From NCBI GenBank assembly GCA_900770895.1, contig CAAGMF010000136.1, positions 1 through 15,332 of the forward strand: DNA of 15,332 nt. The letters run 5' to 3'. The translations under genes were made by a program, and so were the position numbers. The stretch comes from an uncultured Mitsuokella sp. GTDB taxonomy: Bacteria > Bacillota > Negativicutes > Selenomonadales > Selenomonadaceae. This document shows positions 1 through 8,057 of this stretch, one piece after another; within the stretch, counting starts at the first letter, position 1, and every line of letters starts with the position of its first letter. The notes beneath the pieces are model-generated. The model did not search any database. It saw only the letters and a list, made by a program, of their open reading frames with translations, and was not told where the DNA came from.

Positions 1-3
1 CCC

Positions 4-22
4 CCTTCTCCTGAGGAGAAGG
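4..22 (-). repeat. Inverted repeat at window edge, possibly carrying the ribosome site of the next operon gene
   Basis: Nine-base arms around one central base form a near-perfect palindrome 30 bases past the aprA-like stop. Read on the minus strand it ends in CAGGAGAAGGGGG, which contains AGGAG and is a credible Shine-Dalgarno sequence for a gene starting just outside the window. No T-tract is visible, so a terminator reading is possible but not supported. Confidence 0.3.
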
Positions 23-51
23 CTATAGCTCCAGGCGGCTCCCGGCTGCTC

Positions 52-1713
52 TCAATTTCTCAGCGGCCGGTAGACGATCTCTATCTCGCCGTCCGGCGTC
101 AGCCGTGAGTTCACGAACTTCTCATAGGCCGGGTCGCGGTCGGGATAGTCGAGGTTCTCGGCAAAGCTGTGCCAGCGCGTCTCCCGCCGGGCCGCCAGAT
201 GAGCGATGAGGGCGCGGCAGACAAGCAGCCGGTTCTCGAGCTCGTATATCTTCATGAGGCCATAGGCATCGCTGGCCCGCAGGCCGGCAGATAGCTGTGT
301 GAGGCGGCGGATATGGGCATCGGCAGCCGCGAGCTGCCCCTCGGTATAGCGATAGGCAGCCGATATGCCGCCGGCCTCCTCATCCATGATCTGCTGCATG
401 GCCTCCTCGAGGTCGTCGACGGTATAGAGAGGCGGCGCCTCCGCCGGCTCCAGGCGCGCAGACAGCCGGCCGGCCACGTCCTCCGGGCTCAGCAGCGGAT
501 CAGCGGCCGGGGCTGCTGCCGCATAGGCCGCGGCGCTATCGGCAGCTATGCGCCCCTCGACGAAGGCCCCCGTCACATATTTCTGCGGGCAGCCGCCTGC
601 CACATCGCCAGCCGCGAACAGTCCCGGCACCGTCGTGGCGCGCCGGTCATCCACCCAGTATCCGCTGGCGGTGTGTCCGCCGACAACGTAGGGCTCCGTG
701 CCCTCGACCTCCACATCAGCGACCTGCGGACCACGTCCCGTCTCGCGCCAGCGCATCGTCTGTGCCGGCGCCATATTCAGATAAGCCTTCTCCAGGGAAT
801 CCTGCTGGGCATCCGTTATCCCCCGTGTCGCCAGATAGCAGGGTCCGCGCCCGGCCAGATTCTCGCTCACGACTGCATAGAGCCGTTCGCTCGTCGTATT
901 GCCATAGGCCGCCTGATAGCGGTCGCCATGCGCGTTCACCTGCGCCGCTCCGACGCCCTGAGCCAGCGTGCCCGTTGGTGCGATGGTATCCTTGCAGCGC
1001 AGGGCGATGAAGCGCATCTCGAGCGTCGTCAGCTCTGCGCCCGCCCGCAGGCCCATGGCATAGCCAGCGCCCGTATTGAACGGACTGTACCACATCGTAT
1101 GCCGCGCCGCACCGGGATGGTTCGGCCGGTAGAGGCCTGCCGCACCGCCCGTCGCGCAGATGACGGCCCGCGCCCTCAGGTACACGGCCGACTGCGTCCG
1201 GATGCCGATGCCCCAGGCCCCTACGGCGCGTCCTGACGCTGTCTGCAGCAGGTCGACGACCGCGACATGCTCCAGCACGCGCACATTCGGAGCCTGTCGC
1301 ACGGCCTGCGCCAGCAGCGGCTTTATATTCTCGCCATTGATCTTCAGATTGCGCCAGCCCCGCGACACGTACTGCCCCTTCTCGTCCTTCTGTATGACGA
1401 GGCCTAGCTGCTCGATGTGGCGGGTGACGTCGTTCAGGCCGGCCGCCAGCGAGCGCAGCAAGTCCTCGCGGACGATGCCGGCCGCGTCGCGGCGTGCATA
1501 CTCCACGTAATCCTCAGGCGTATGCCCCGGCGTTATATAGGCGTTCAGCGCATTCACACCGGCCGCCAGACACCCGCTGCGCTTGATGCCGGCCTTGTCG
1601 ACGAGCAGCACGTCGAGCTCCGGATGCTGCTCGGCCAGCGTGATCGCAGCATAGCAGCCCGCCGCACCTCCGCCTATGATCAGGACGTCTGCCTCATATT
1701 CCTGTATATCCAT
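52..1713 (-). CDS. aprA: Adenylylsulfate reductase alpha subunit-like FAD flavoprotein (AprA family)
   Basis: This 553-residue protein belongs to the fumarate reductase/AprA flavoprotein superfamily and probably reduces adenylylsulfate (APS) to sulfite and AMP in the cytoplasm, feeding sulfide and cysteine synthesis. Visible: the N-terminal FAD-binding GGGAAG (residues 14-19), a conserved block around FNTGAGYAMGLRAGAE (212-227), GGHTASGYWVD (345-355) and GLFAAGDVAGG (364-374) followed by PQKYVTG, all typical of AprA. The length is clearly shorter than the roughly 640-660 residues of dissimilatory AprA, which fits the assimilatory-type clostridial relatives. It is the last gene seen in the sulfate transporter operon, 12 bases after cysA, with a TGAGGAG ribosome site made partly from the cysA stop codon. 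A ferredoxin-like AprB partner is expected beyond the left edge. A generic fumarate reductase-like role is less likely given the operon. Confidence 0.8.
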   Translation of the reverse strand: MDIQEYEADVLIIGGGAAGCYAAITLAEQHPELDVLLVDKAGIKRSGCLAAGVNALNAYITPGHTPEDYVEYARRDAAGIVREDLLRSLAAGLNDVTRHIEQLGLVIQKDEKGQYVSRGWRNLKINGENIKPLLAQAVRQAPNVRVLEHVAVVDLLQTASGRAVGAWGIGIRTQSAVYLRARAVICATGGAAGLYRPNHPGAARHTMWYSPFNTGAGYAMGLRAGAELTTLEMRFIALRCKDTIAPTGTLAQGVGAAQVNAHGDRYQAAYGNTTSERLYAVVSENLAGRGPCYLATRGITDAQQDSLEKAYLNMAPAQTMRWRETGRGPQVADVEVEGTEPYVVGGHTASGYWVDDRRATTVPGLFAAGDVAGGCPQKYVTGAFVEGRIAADSAAAYAAAAPAADPLLSPEDVAGRLSARLEPAEAPPLYTVDDLEEAMQQIMDEEAGGISAAYRYTEGQLAAADAHIRRLTQLSAGLRASDAYGLMKIYELENRLLVCRALIAHLAARRETRWHSFAENLDYPDRDPAYEKFVNSRLTPDGEIEIVYRPLRN

Positions 1714-1725
1714 CTGCCTCGCTCC

Positions 1726-2802
1726 TCAGATGATGACCGAATTCGGCCGCTTGGCCGCGTTCTCGCGGATCACGGCCTGACCATCGGCAAAGCTGCATAT
1801 GCGGTGGATGAATACATACGCTTCATCGCCCTCGTGCAGCGGTTTCTTCTCGAGGCTGCGGCGGCATTTCAGCAGCACGCCCTTCACCTCGACATCGACC
1901 TCGGCGCTATCGCCGCGGAAATAGACGCCGCGAACGATGCCTTTCTCCGAGCCGAGCGGCAGCCGCATCTCATTCGCATCGGCACCGATCTCGATGAACT
2001 CCGGCCGCAGGATGGCCTCATGGCTCTGGCCTGCCTCCTGCTCCGGCGCCGGGAATCCCTTGAAAATCGTATAGTCAGCTACATGGACCGATTCGCCGAT
2101 GAATTTCGCTACGAACGGCGTATGGGGCTGCTGATAGATCTCGACCGGTGTGCCGGCCTGCTCGATATGGCCCTGATGGACGATGATGATATCGTCGGCG
2201 ACCTCTACGGCCTCATCCTGGTCATGCGTCACGAACAGGCTCGTGATGTCGAGCTGATGGATTGCCCGGCGCAGCCAGCTGCGGAGCTCCTTGCGAACCT
2301 TCGCATCGATAGCCGCGAACGGCTCATCGAGCAGCAGCAGCTCCGGCTCCGGCGCCAGCGCCCGGGCGAAAGCCACGCGCTGCCGCTGGCCGCCCGACAG
2401 CTGCATCGGGTAGCGCTGGGCGAAATCCTGCAAGCCGACCAGCTCGAGCAGCTCATCGACCTTTTCCTTTATACGCGCTCGCGGCACGCCCTGCACCTCG
2501 AGCCCGAATCCGACATTGTCACGCACGGTGCTGTGCCGGAACAGGGCATAGTTCTGGAAAACGAATCCTATGCCGCGCTGCCCCGGCGCCAGATCGTTCA
2601 CGCGCCGCCCGCCGATATAGATATCGCCGCTGTCCGGCTTTTCCAGCCCGGCGATCATGCGCAGTATCGTCGTCTTGCCGCTGCCCGACGGACCGAGCAG
2701 CCCGATCAGCCGCCCCTTTTCCGCCGTGAAGCTGACATCGCGTGAGGCGTGGAACGCGCCAAAATGTTTCTCTATATGCTTCAGCTCTACCTCTATCGAC
2801 AT
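1726..2802 (-). CDS. cysA: Sulfate/thiosulfate ABC transporter ATP-binding protein CysA
   Basis: This 358-residue ATPase energises sulfate import on the cytoplasmic face of the CysT/CysW permease. All ABC motifs are intact: Walker A GPSGSGKT (37-44), Q-loop glutamine in VFQN (Q83), signature LSGGQ (135-139), Walker B LLLLDE (155-160) and the H-loop histidine in VTHD (H193). A C-terminal part of about 120 residues fits the TOBE-like regulatory region of CysA. The ATG follows the cysW stop by three bases and is preceded by GGGAGG overlapping the cysW 3' end, so translation is probably coupled. Operon position and the partner permeases give the substrate; the ATPase alone would not exclude molybdate or another oxyanion. 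Confidence 0.93.
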   Translation of the reverse strand: MSIEVELKHIEKHFGAFHASRDVSFTAEKGRLIGLLGPSGSGKTTILRMIAGLEKPDSGDIYIGGRRVNDLAPGQRGIGFVFQNYALFRHSTVRDNVGFGLEVQGVPRARIKEKVDELLELVGLQDFAQRYPMQLSGGQRQRVAFARALAPEPELLLLDEPFAAIDAKVRKELRSWLRRAIHQLDITSLFVTHDQDEAVEVADDIIIVHQGHIEQAGTPVEIYQQPHTPFVAKFIGESVHVADYTIFKGFPAPEQEAGQSHEAILRPEFIEIGADANEMRLPLGSEKGIVRGVYFRGDSAEVDVEVKGVLLKCRRSLEKKPLHEGDEAYVFIHRICSFADGQAVIRENAAKRPNSVII

Positions 2803-2805
2803 GAT

Positions 2806-3630
2806 TCAGCCTCCCTTTGCCCGCCACTCCACGATATTGCGGAGCACCAGTATGACGATGGCCATGAGCACGAGGACCGACGCCACGGCGAACGCCGCCG
2901 TGAAATCGTACTCGTTGTACAGCATCTCTATATGCAGCGGCAGCGTCGTCGTCTTGCCGCGGATATGGCCGGACACGACGGACACCGCTCCGAACTCGCC
3001 CATGGCCCGGGCCGTACAGAGGATGACGCCGTATAGCAGCGCCCAGCGGATATTCGGCCAGGTCACGCGCCGGAATATCTGCCAGCCCGTAGCGCCGAAC
3101 GTCGCGGCCGCCTCCTCCTCGCTGCGCCCCTGCTGCTCCATGACCGGCATCAGCTCCCGCGTGATGAATGGGAACGTCACGAATATCGTCGCGAGTATGA
3201 TGCCGGGGACAGCGAACAGCACCGCGATATGGTGTGACTGCAGGAACGGGTACAGCGGACCGATGCGCCCGAACAGCGTGACGAAGAACAGGCCCGCTAC
3301 GACCGGCGATATCGCGAAGGGCAGGTCGATGAGCGCTGCCAGCACGGTCTTGCCGCAGAAATCATATTTCGTGAGCAGCCAGGCCGAGGCCAGGCCGAAC
3401 AGCGTATTCAGCACCACCGCGCTGATGGTCGCCTCGAGTGTCAGATATAGCGCCTTTACTGCAAAAGGATCGGTCAGCGCCCGCACATACGTCTGCCAGC
3501 CCCGCCCCAGGGCCTCGCTGGCCACCAGCACGAGCGGCAGCACGAGCATGACGAACAAGAACAGCGCAGCCACGAATATGAGCAGCCAGCCTTTCCGGCC
3601 GGGAGCCCCGTATCTGTCTCCCATGATCAT
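2806..3630 (-). CDS. cysW: Sulfate ABC transporter permease CysW
   Basis: Inner-membrane permease of 274 residues with about six hydrophobic segments (first near residues 15-37, last near 248-266). The EAA loop that docks with CysA is visible as EEEAAATFGATGWQIFRR (171-188). The start chosen is the ATG that overlaps the cysT stop codon (TGATG arrangement), preceded by AGGGGG. A second ATG lies two codons downstream and would also work, while an upstream in-frame ATG at 3657 lies inside cysT and has no better ribosome site. CysW pairs with CysT as a heterodimer. The distinction between T and W rests on sequence flavour and gene order and is fairly safe. Confidence 0.9.
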   Translation of the reverse strand: MIMGDRYGAPGRKGWLLIFVAALFLFVMLVLPLVLVASEALGRGWQTYVRALTDPFAVKALYLTLEATISAVVLNTLFGLASAWLLTKYDFCGKTVLAALIDLPFAISPVVAGLFFVTLFGRIGPLYPFLQSHHIAVLFAVPGIILATIFVTFPFITRELMPVMEQQGRSEEEAAATFGATGWQIFRRVTWPNIRWALLYGVILCTARAMGEFGAVSVVSGHIRGKTTTLPLHIEMLYNEYDFTAAFAVASVLVLMAIVILVLRNIVEWRAKGG

Positions 3631-4448
3631 CACACCCCCTGCTGCTGCCGGCGCCAACGCTGGAATCCGTTGAGCGCCAGCAATATGATAAACGACATCG
3701 CCATCATTACGATGGCGATCGCCGCTGCCGCCTGATAGTCATACTGCTCCAGCTCCGTCATGATGAGGAGCGGAGCGATCTCTGTCTCAAAGGGCAGGTT
3801 GCCAGCGATGAATACGACGCTGCCATACTCGCCGATGCCCCGGGCGAACGCCAGCGCAAAGCCCGTAAGGAGCGGCGTAACCAGCTCCGGCAGTATGACG
3901 CGCCGGAATGTCACCCAAGGCCCTGCGCCCAGCATGAGCGCTGCCTCCTCCGCAGCCGGATCCAGGTCGCGCAGGACTGGCTGCACGCTGCGTGTCACGA
4001 ACGGAATACCGACGAATATGAGCGCGATCGTGATGCCGGTGTACGAAAAAGCCGTCGGCACCCCCAGGGCGTAGAAGAAGCGTCCGAGCCAGCCGTTCTC
4101 GGCATAAAGAGTCGTCAGCGCTATGCCCGCGACCGCCGTAGGCAAGGCGAACGGCAGGTCTATGAGTCCGTCGATCAGCCGTTTCCCCGGGAAATCGTAT
4201 CGCACGAGCACCCAGGCCAGCAGCAGGCCGAACACCCCGTTCACCCCGGCTGCCGCCAGCGCCGTCCCGAAGCTCACCGCATAGGCATGGAACACCCGCG
4301 GTGAGAGCACCGTCCCCCAGAATTTCTCCCAGCCCATACCGCTCGAGAACCAGATGAACCCCGCCAGCGGTATCAGCAGTATCAGGGACAGGCAGAAGAG
4401 CGTCACGCCCATCGTGAACGGAAAACCTGGTATAACCTTCCTACTCAT
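3630..4448 (-). CDS. cysT: Sulfate ABC transporter permease CysT
   Basis: This 272-residue inner-membrane permease is the partner of CysW in the sulfate channel. Hydrophobic segments begin near residues 13-34 and the last is near 243-260. The EAA loop reads EEAALMLGAG (167-176) followed by RRVILPEL. The start at 4448 is preferred because an AGAGAGG ribosome site lies eight bases upstream and the resulting length matches CysT. An in-frame ATG at 4511 overlaps the sbp stop codon but would add 21 arginine-rich residues (MNRRGRRDD...) ahead of the first membrane helix. That upstream start could matter only for translational coupling with sbp. Confidence 0.9.
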   Translation of the reverse strand: MSRKVIPGFPFTMGVTLFCLSLILLIPLAGFIWFSSGMGWEKFWGTVLSPRVFHAYAVSFGTALAAAGVNGVFGLLLAWVLVRYDFPGKRLIDGLIDLPFALPTAVAGIALTTLYAENGWLGRFFYALGVPTAFSYTGITIALIFVGIPFVTRSVQPVLRDLDPAAEEAALMLGAGPWVTFRRVILPELVTPLLTGFALAFARGIGEYGSVVFIAGNLPFETEIAPLLIMTELEQYDYQAAAAIAIVMMAMSFIILLALNGFQRWRRQQQGV

Positions 4449-4510
4449 ACGCAATGCCTCTCTGGAAAAAAGTCGCCGGATAGCGTCGTCACGCCTGCCG
4501 CGTCGATTCA

Positions 4511-5533
4511 TTATTTCTGATAGATCTGGTCGAACGTCCCGCCATCGGCGAAATGTGTCTGCTGGGCCTGCTGCCAGCCACCGAACGCCTCATCAATCGT
4601 CACGAGCTTCAGCTGCGGGAACTGCGACTGATACCGCGCCGCGACCTCCGGATCACGGGGACGATAGAAATGCTTGGCCGCCAGCTCCTGCCCTTCCGGC
4701 GAATACAGATACTTGATATATGCCTCTGCCAGCTTGCGCGTCCCCTTCTTGTCGACGACCGAGTCCACGACGGCCACCGAGGGCTCCGTCAATATGCTCA
4801 GCGATGGCACCACGATCTCGAATTTATCCGGCTCATCCTGCACGGACAGCAGTGCCTCATTCTCCCAGGCGATGAGCACATCCCCCTGGCCGCGCTGCAC
4901 AAACGAAGTCGTCGCTCCGCGCGCCCCGGAGTCCAGTGCCACGACATTGCTGTAGAGACGTTTCATGAAGTCCCGCACCGCCGTCTCGTCGCCGCCATTC
5001 TTCTCGCTGGCATACTCCCAGGCGGCCAGATAGTTCCAGCGCGCGCCGCCCGATGTCTTCGGATTCGGCGTCACGACCTTCACATCGTCCCGCACGAGAT
5101 CATCCCAGTCATGAATCTGCTTCGGATTGCCCTTGCGCACCAGGAATACGATCGTCGACGTATACGGCGACGAGTTGTCCGGGAATTTGTTGATCCAGTC
5201 CTTGTCCATGAGCCCGCTCGCAGCTATTTCATCCACGTCATAGGCGAGCGCCAGCGTCACGACATCGGCCTCGAGTCCCTCGGTCACCGCCCTGGCCTGC
5301 TTGCCCGATCCGCCATGCGACTGATCGAGCTGCACCTGCTGGCCCGTTTCGGATTCCCATGACTTCGCGAAGCGTTCATTGAAATCCGCATAAAACTCAC
5401 GCGTCGGGTCGTACGACACATTCAGCAGCTCCGTGCCGGCACTGCTATCACCGCTGTCGCTGCCGCAGCCAGCTGCCACCCCTGCCACCAGCAATACCGC
5501 AGCCACTGCTCCCAGCCATTTTCTTACTTTCAT
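4511..5533 (-). CDS. sbp: Sulfate-binding lipoprotein of the ABC importer
   Basis: A 340-residue solute-binding protein that captures sulfate outside the membrane and delivers it to CysTWA. It begins with a basic N-terminus and hydrophobic stretch ending in AAGC, so Cys23 is the likely lipidated residue of a lipobox and the protein is probably membrane-anchored. Sulfate-binding signatures are clear: [10 protein letters not shown] (70-79) and NPKTSGGAR (157-165), the latter matching the known sulfate-binding protein pattern. The start at 5533 has an ideal AAAGGAGTGA ribosome site eight bases upstream. An in-frame ATG at 5560 would put nine extra residues before the signal and has no such site. 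First gene of the operon, under the promoter at 5602-5630. Thiosulfate binding cannot be excluded. Confidence 0.92.
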   Translation of the reverse strand: MKVRKWLGAVAAVLLVAGVAAGCGSDSGDSSAGTELLNVSYDPTREFYADFNERFAKSWESETGQQVQLDQSHGGSGKQARAVTEGLEADVVTLALAYDVDEIAASGLMDKDWINKFPDNSSPYTSTIVFLVRKGNPKQIHDWDDLVRDDVKVVTPNPKTSGGARWNYLAAWEYASEKNGGDETAVRDFMKRLYSNVVALDSGARGATTSFVQRGQGDVLIAWENEALLSVQDEPDKFEIVVPSLSILTEPSVAVVDSVVDKKGTRKLAEAYIKYLYSPEGQELAAKHFYRPRDPEVAARYQSQFPQLKLVTIDEAFGGWQQAQQTHFADGGTFDQIYQK

Positions 5534-5601
5534 GGAAATCACTCCTTTACGCACTACCAATTACATACTTAATCAATATGTTTTATTTAAAACTTGATAA
5601 T

Positions 5602-5630
5602 ATATTAAACCTCTTTATCTAGTTTGTCAA
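5602..5630 (-). promoter_or_regulatory. Promoter of the sbp-cysTWA-aprA operon
   Basis: On the minus strand a perfect TTGACA (5625-5630) is followed after exactly 17 bases by TAATAT (5602-5607). Transcription would start near 5595, giving a leader of about 60 bases ending in AAAGGAGTGA. The surrounding A/T-rich sequence has short inverted repeats (for example GTTTT-N4-AAAAC at 5580-5593) but no operator that I can name. Confidence 0.7.
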
Positions 5631-5653
5631 CTATGTTTAGTAGATAAACAGAC

Positions 5654-5697
5654 AAAAAATAGCCTGCGCAAGCAGGTGGAAAGCTGTCGCGCAGGCT
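5654..5697 (-). terminator. Rho-independent terminator-like hairpin facing sbp, between the divergent promoters
   Basis: Arms AGCCTGCGC (5661-5669) and GCGCAGGCT (5689-5697) form a 9-bp G/C-rich stem with a 19-base loop. On the minus strand the stem is followed by ATTTTTTG, a good intrinsic terminator tail. On the plus strand only a short T-run follows after TGAC. It lies upstream of the sbp promoter and touches the dapL -35 box, so it cannot end any annotated gene. It may block antisense transcription from the dapL side or end a short unannotated RNA. Confidence 0.5.
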
Positions 5698-5725
5698 TGA
5701 CTTTTATACTAATATAACATAATAT
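5697..5725 (+). promoter_or_regulatory. Promoter of dapL
   Basis: TTGACT (5697-5702) and TAATAT (5720-5725) are separated by exactly 17 bases, the same -10 and spacing as the divergent sbp promoter. The start would be near 5732, giving a leader of about 98 bases. The leader holds a perfect 10-bp palindrome TACCTAGGTA (5757-5766 region) and the repeat CCGGTC twice. It is too short for a lysine riboswitch. Confidence 0.65.
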
Positions 5726-5829
5726 ATGTGCAGATATTATAGATATGGTATACATTACCTAGGTAGTTTCCCCGAGCGCCCGGTCCTGTCGTCCGGTCGC
5801 AGAACTATAAATGCAAAGGAGAAGTATAT

Positions 5830-7062
5830 ATGGCCACCATAAATAACAACTATCTGAAGCTGCCCGGCAGCTACCTGTTCGCTGAGATTGCCCGCCGCGT
5901 CGACGCCTATAAGAAGGCGAATCCGGAGGCCGACATCATCCGCCTCGGTATCGGCGATGTCACGCAGCCGCTGCCGCAGGTCTGCATCGAGGCCATGCAC
6001 AAGGCCGTCGACGACATGGCTGATGCCAAGACGTTCCACGGCTACGGCCCGGAGTCGGGCTATTCGTTCCTGACAGAGGCCATCATCGATCGCAACTACA
6101 CGCGCCGCGGCATCCACATCGAGCCCGACGAGATTTTCGTGAGCAGCGGCTCCAAAGACGACTGCGGCAACATCCAGGAAATCTTCGGCCAGGATAACAA
6201 GATCGCCATCACCGACCCGGTCTATCCGGTCTACCTCGACACGAACGTCATGGCCGGCCGCACCGGCACGCTGCAGGAAGACGGCCATTTCGCCGGCGTC
6301 ACCTATCTCCCGTGCACGGCCGAGAACGGCTTTGCACCGGAGCTCCCGCAGGAGCATGTCGACATGATATACCTCTGCTGCCCGAACAACCCGACCGGTA
6401 CCACGCTCTCCAAAGAAGAGCTCACGAAGTGGGTACGCTACGCCAAAGAGAATGATGCCGTCATCCTCTTCGATGCCGCTTATGCCGCCTACATCACCGA
6501 GGACGATGTTCCCCGCTCCATCTACGAGATCGAGGGTGCTCGCGACGTCGCGATCGAGTTCCGCTCCTTCTCGAAAACCGCCGGCTTCACGGGCGTCCGC
6601 TGCAGCTACCTCATCATCCCGAAGAACGTAAAGGCTAAAGCTGCCGATGGCTCGCTCGTCGACCTCAACCGCCTCTGGCGCCGCCGTCACACCACGAAGT
6701 TCAACGGCACCTGCTACATCGTCCAGCGCGGTGCAGCCGCCATCTACACGGACGAGGGCCAGGCGCAGATCAAGAAGACCGTCGGCTACTACATGGAGAA
6801 TGCCCGCATCATCCGCGAGGGACTGCAGGCTGCCGGCCTGACCGTATACGGCGGCGTCAACGCCCCGTACATCTGGCTCAAGACCCCGAACGACATGCCG
6901 TCCTGGGACTTCTTCGACAAGCTGCTCCATGAGGTCAACATCGTCGGCACCCCGGGCGCCGGCTTCGGTCCCTGCGGCGAAGGCTATTTCCGTCTCACCG
7001 CATTCGGCAACCGCGAAGACACCAAGCGCGCCGTCGAGCGGTTCAAGAACCTCAAGTTCTGA
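5830..7062 (+). CDS. dapL: LL-diaminopimelate aminotransferase
   Basis: A 410-residue PLP-dependent class I/II aminotransferase that converts tetrahydrodipicolinate plus glutamate directly to LL-diaminopimelate, bypassing the succinylase or acetylase steps of lysine and peptidoglycan synthesis. Visible: start [17 protein letters not shown], typical of DapL; PNNPTG (185-190); YAAY near the PLP-contacting aspartate; and [10 protein letters not shown], where K249 is the Schiff-base lysine. Length is right for the family (about 410). The ATG has AAAGGAG upstream. It is a single-gene unit with its own promoter and a strong terminator. The coding strand is strongly biased to G/C third positions, which creates long meaningless antisense reading frames. 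Confidence 0.95.
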   Translation: MATINNNYLKLPGSYLFAEIARRVDAYKKANPEADIIRLGIGDVTQPLPQVCIEAMHKAVDDMADAKTFHGYGPESGYSFLTEAIIDRNYTRRGIHIEPDEIFVSSGSKDDCGNIQEIFGQDNKIAITDPVYPVYLDTNVMAGRTGTLQEDGHFAGVTYLPCTAENGFAPELPQEHVDMIYLCCPNNPTGTTLSKEELTKWVRYAKENDAVILFDAAYAAYITEDDVPRSIYEIEGARDVAIEFRSFSKTAGFTGVRCSYLIIPKNVKAKAADGSLVDLNRLWRRRHTTKFNGTCYIVQRGAAAIYTDEGQAQIKKTVGYYMENARIIREGLQAAGLTVYGGVNAPYIWLKTPNDMPSWDFFDKLLHEVNIVGTPGAGFGPCGEGYFRLTAFGNREDTKRAVERFKNLKF

Positions 7063-7112
7063 TCGAACATCACAACTCTGCCTGAAACGTCTTTCGACGC
7101 AGACATACGATA

Positions 7113-7160
7113 CCCCCGGACAGGACCATGCAGAAATCGTCCTGTCCGGGGGGATTTTTT
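7113..7160 (+). terminator. Intrinsic terminator of dapL
   Basis: A perfect 14-bp stem (7113-7126 with 7139-7152, beginning CCCCCGGACAGG) with a 12-base loop is followed by GA and six T residues. It lies 50 bases after the dapL stop. The minus-strand side has no T-tract, so it is not an obvious terminator for the converging gene at 7196-7897. Confidence 0.92.
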
Positions 7161-7195
7161 AGCAAAATCATTTGTCCGGTGTCCGCGCCAGTACT

Positions 7196-7897
7196 TCATT
7201 CGTCATCTCTCATAAATGCCAGAAGCGGCATGAGGTCACGCGAGGTGACGTGGTATTTCTTGAACATAGTATCCACCCAGGCCACAGCACTCTTTTCGTC
7301 CTTCTTAGCCAGAGAGCGCTTTAGCTGCGTGGCACTCTTGCCGATGCGCTGGGCGGCGAGCAGTTTGCAGAAGCCCCCGACGACGGCATCCACCTGATGG
7401 TATTCCCTGTCCCGCTCCGCCTTCGGTATCTGCTGGTCCTTGATCCAGCTCTTTATCAGCGTCAGGAATATGCCCTCGGGCGTGATGTTTATCTTTATCT
7501 CGCGTGGCTCATCAGCCTTTTTCGACACTTTCTGTACGTGGACATGTACATTCGCATGATATATATCCTCGGCATCAATCGGCGAGGGCTGGACATCGTC
7601 AAATCTGCCGCTCTGTATCTCCTTCCAGCCGCGGGCCGCATCGATGTCGCGCGAAGCATTCGCCTCGTAGGCTTCCTCGTCGATGCCGATAACCTCCTTC
7701 GGCTCCAAATGCGTACCATGCTGCTCATTGTACTCAGCAAGCAGATGCTTGGCAAAGCCGACCGCCCGCTGCATCTGGTCTATATATACGCCGGGCTGCG
7801 CACCATAGAGCTTGTTGATCGGCCCCTCTATGGTATGCACCTGGTAGCCATAGCCTCGATTGGCATCTTTCTCGATGAGTATCTTTAGCTTCGGCAT
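7196..7897 (-). CDS. Uncharacterised protein, 233 residues
   Basis: I do not recognise a family. The protein is soluble-looking, without signal peptide or membrane segment. The N-terminal third (MPKLKILIEK... to about residue 60) looks like a small alpha/beta module with GYGYQVHTIEG and a helix YIDQMQRAVGFAKHLL. The middle (about 115-150) has alternating-residue strands NVHVHVQKV and REIKINITPEGIF. The C-terminal 80 residues are helical and highly charged (for example SLAKKDEKSAVAWVD) and end in RDDE. The start at 7897 has GGAG five bases upstream; an in-frame ATG at 7927 would add ten basic residues with a poorer context. It is monocistronic, convergent with dapL, with its own strong promoter and a leader hairpin. 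Composition resembles the neighbouring chromosome genes rather than the A/T-rich stretch to its right. Confidence 0.8.
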   Translation of the reverse strand: MPKLKILIEKDANRGYGYQVHTIEGPINKLYGAQPGVYIDQMQRAVGFAKHLLAEYNEQHGTHLEPKEVIGIDEEAYEANASRDIDAARGWKEIQSGRFDDVQPSPIDAEDIYHANVHVHVQKVSKKADEPREIKINITPEGIFLTLIKSWIKDQQIPKAERDREYHQVDAVVGGFCKLLAAQRIGKSATQLKRSLAKKDEKSAVAWVDTMFKKYHVTSRDLMPLLAFMRDDE

Positions 7898-7947
7898 TTT
7901 CACTCCGCCTTTCCTTTTCACCTGCAATCATCGCTATCGCGCGGCCC

Positions 7948-7978
7948 AGGGCGCAACTGTCCTTAGTCAATGCGCCCT
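7948..7978 (-). other. Stem-loop in the leader of the 233-residue protein gene
   Basis: A perfect 8-bp stem, AGGGCGCA (7948-7955) with TGCGCCCT (7971-7978), encloses a 15-base loop. It begins a few bases after the predicted transcription start and ends about 50 bases before the start codon. No T-tract follows in either direction, so it is more likely an mRNA 5'-end structure or operator than a terminator. Confidence 0.45.
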
Positions 7979-7991
7979 CTCACACACTTTT

Positions 7992-8019
7992 ATTATATCT
8001 GATTATAATGGTTCGTCAA
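7992..8019 (-). promoter_or_regulatory. Promoter of the 233-residue protein gene
   Basis: On the minus strand TTGACG (8014-8019) is followed after 16 bases by a perfect TATAAT (7992-7997). Transcription would start near 7985, about 88 bases before the start codon. Confidence 0.7.
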
Positions 8020-8029
8020 TAGTTCATTT

Positions 8030-8057
8030 TTGAAAAATCATATCTCTATGATATAAA
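8030..8057 (+). promoter_or_regulatory. Possible plus-strand promoter with an internal palindrome
   Basis: TTGAAA (8030-8035), a 16-base spacer and TATAAA (8052-8057) form a plausible promoter pointing toward the zinc-ribbon gene, back-to-back with the promoter at 7992-8019. The spacer carries the perfect inverted repeat ATCATA-N4-TATGAT (8037-8052), which could be an operator. The terminator-like palindrome at 8227-8248 lies between this promoter and the gene. Confidence 0.3.

Noticed and set aside
1417..2745. 442-codon open frame on the plus strand
   Set aside because: It spans the antisense of the aprA-like gene and cysA, crossing their boundary. No family motif or start signal is present.
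4449..4511. Longer N-terminus for CysT starting at the sbp stop overlap
   Set aside because: It adds 21 arginine-rich residues before the first membrane helix, whereas the internal ATG has an AGAGAGG ribosome site and gives the normal family length.
5732..5829. Lysine riboswitch upstream of dapL
   Set aside because: The predicted leader is about 98 bases, too short for an L-box, and lacks its multi-helix layout and a following terminator.
5755..6930. 391-codon open frame on the minus strand
   Set aside because: It is antisense to dapL, has no ribosome site, and its translation is a repetitive Asp/Gly/Val-rich pattern typical of shadows.
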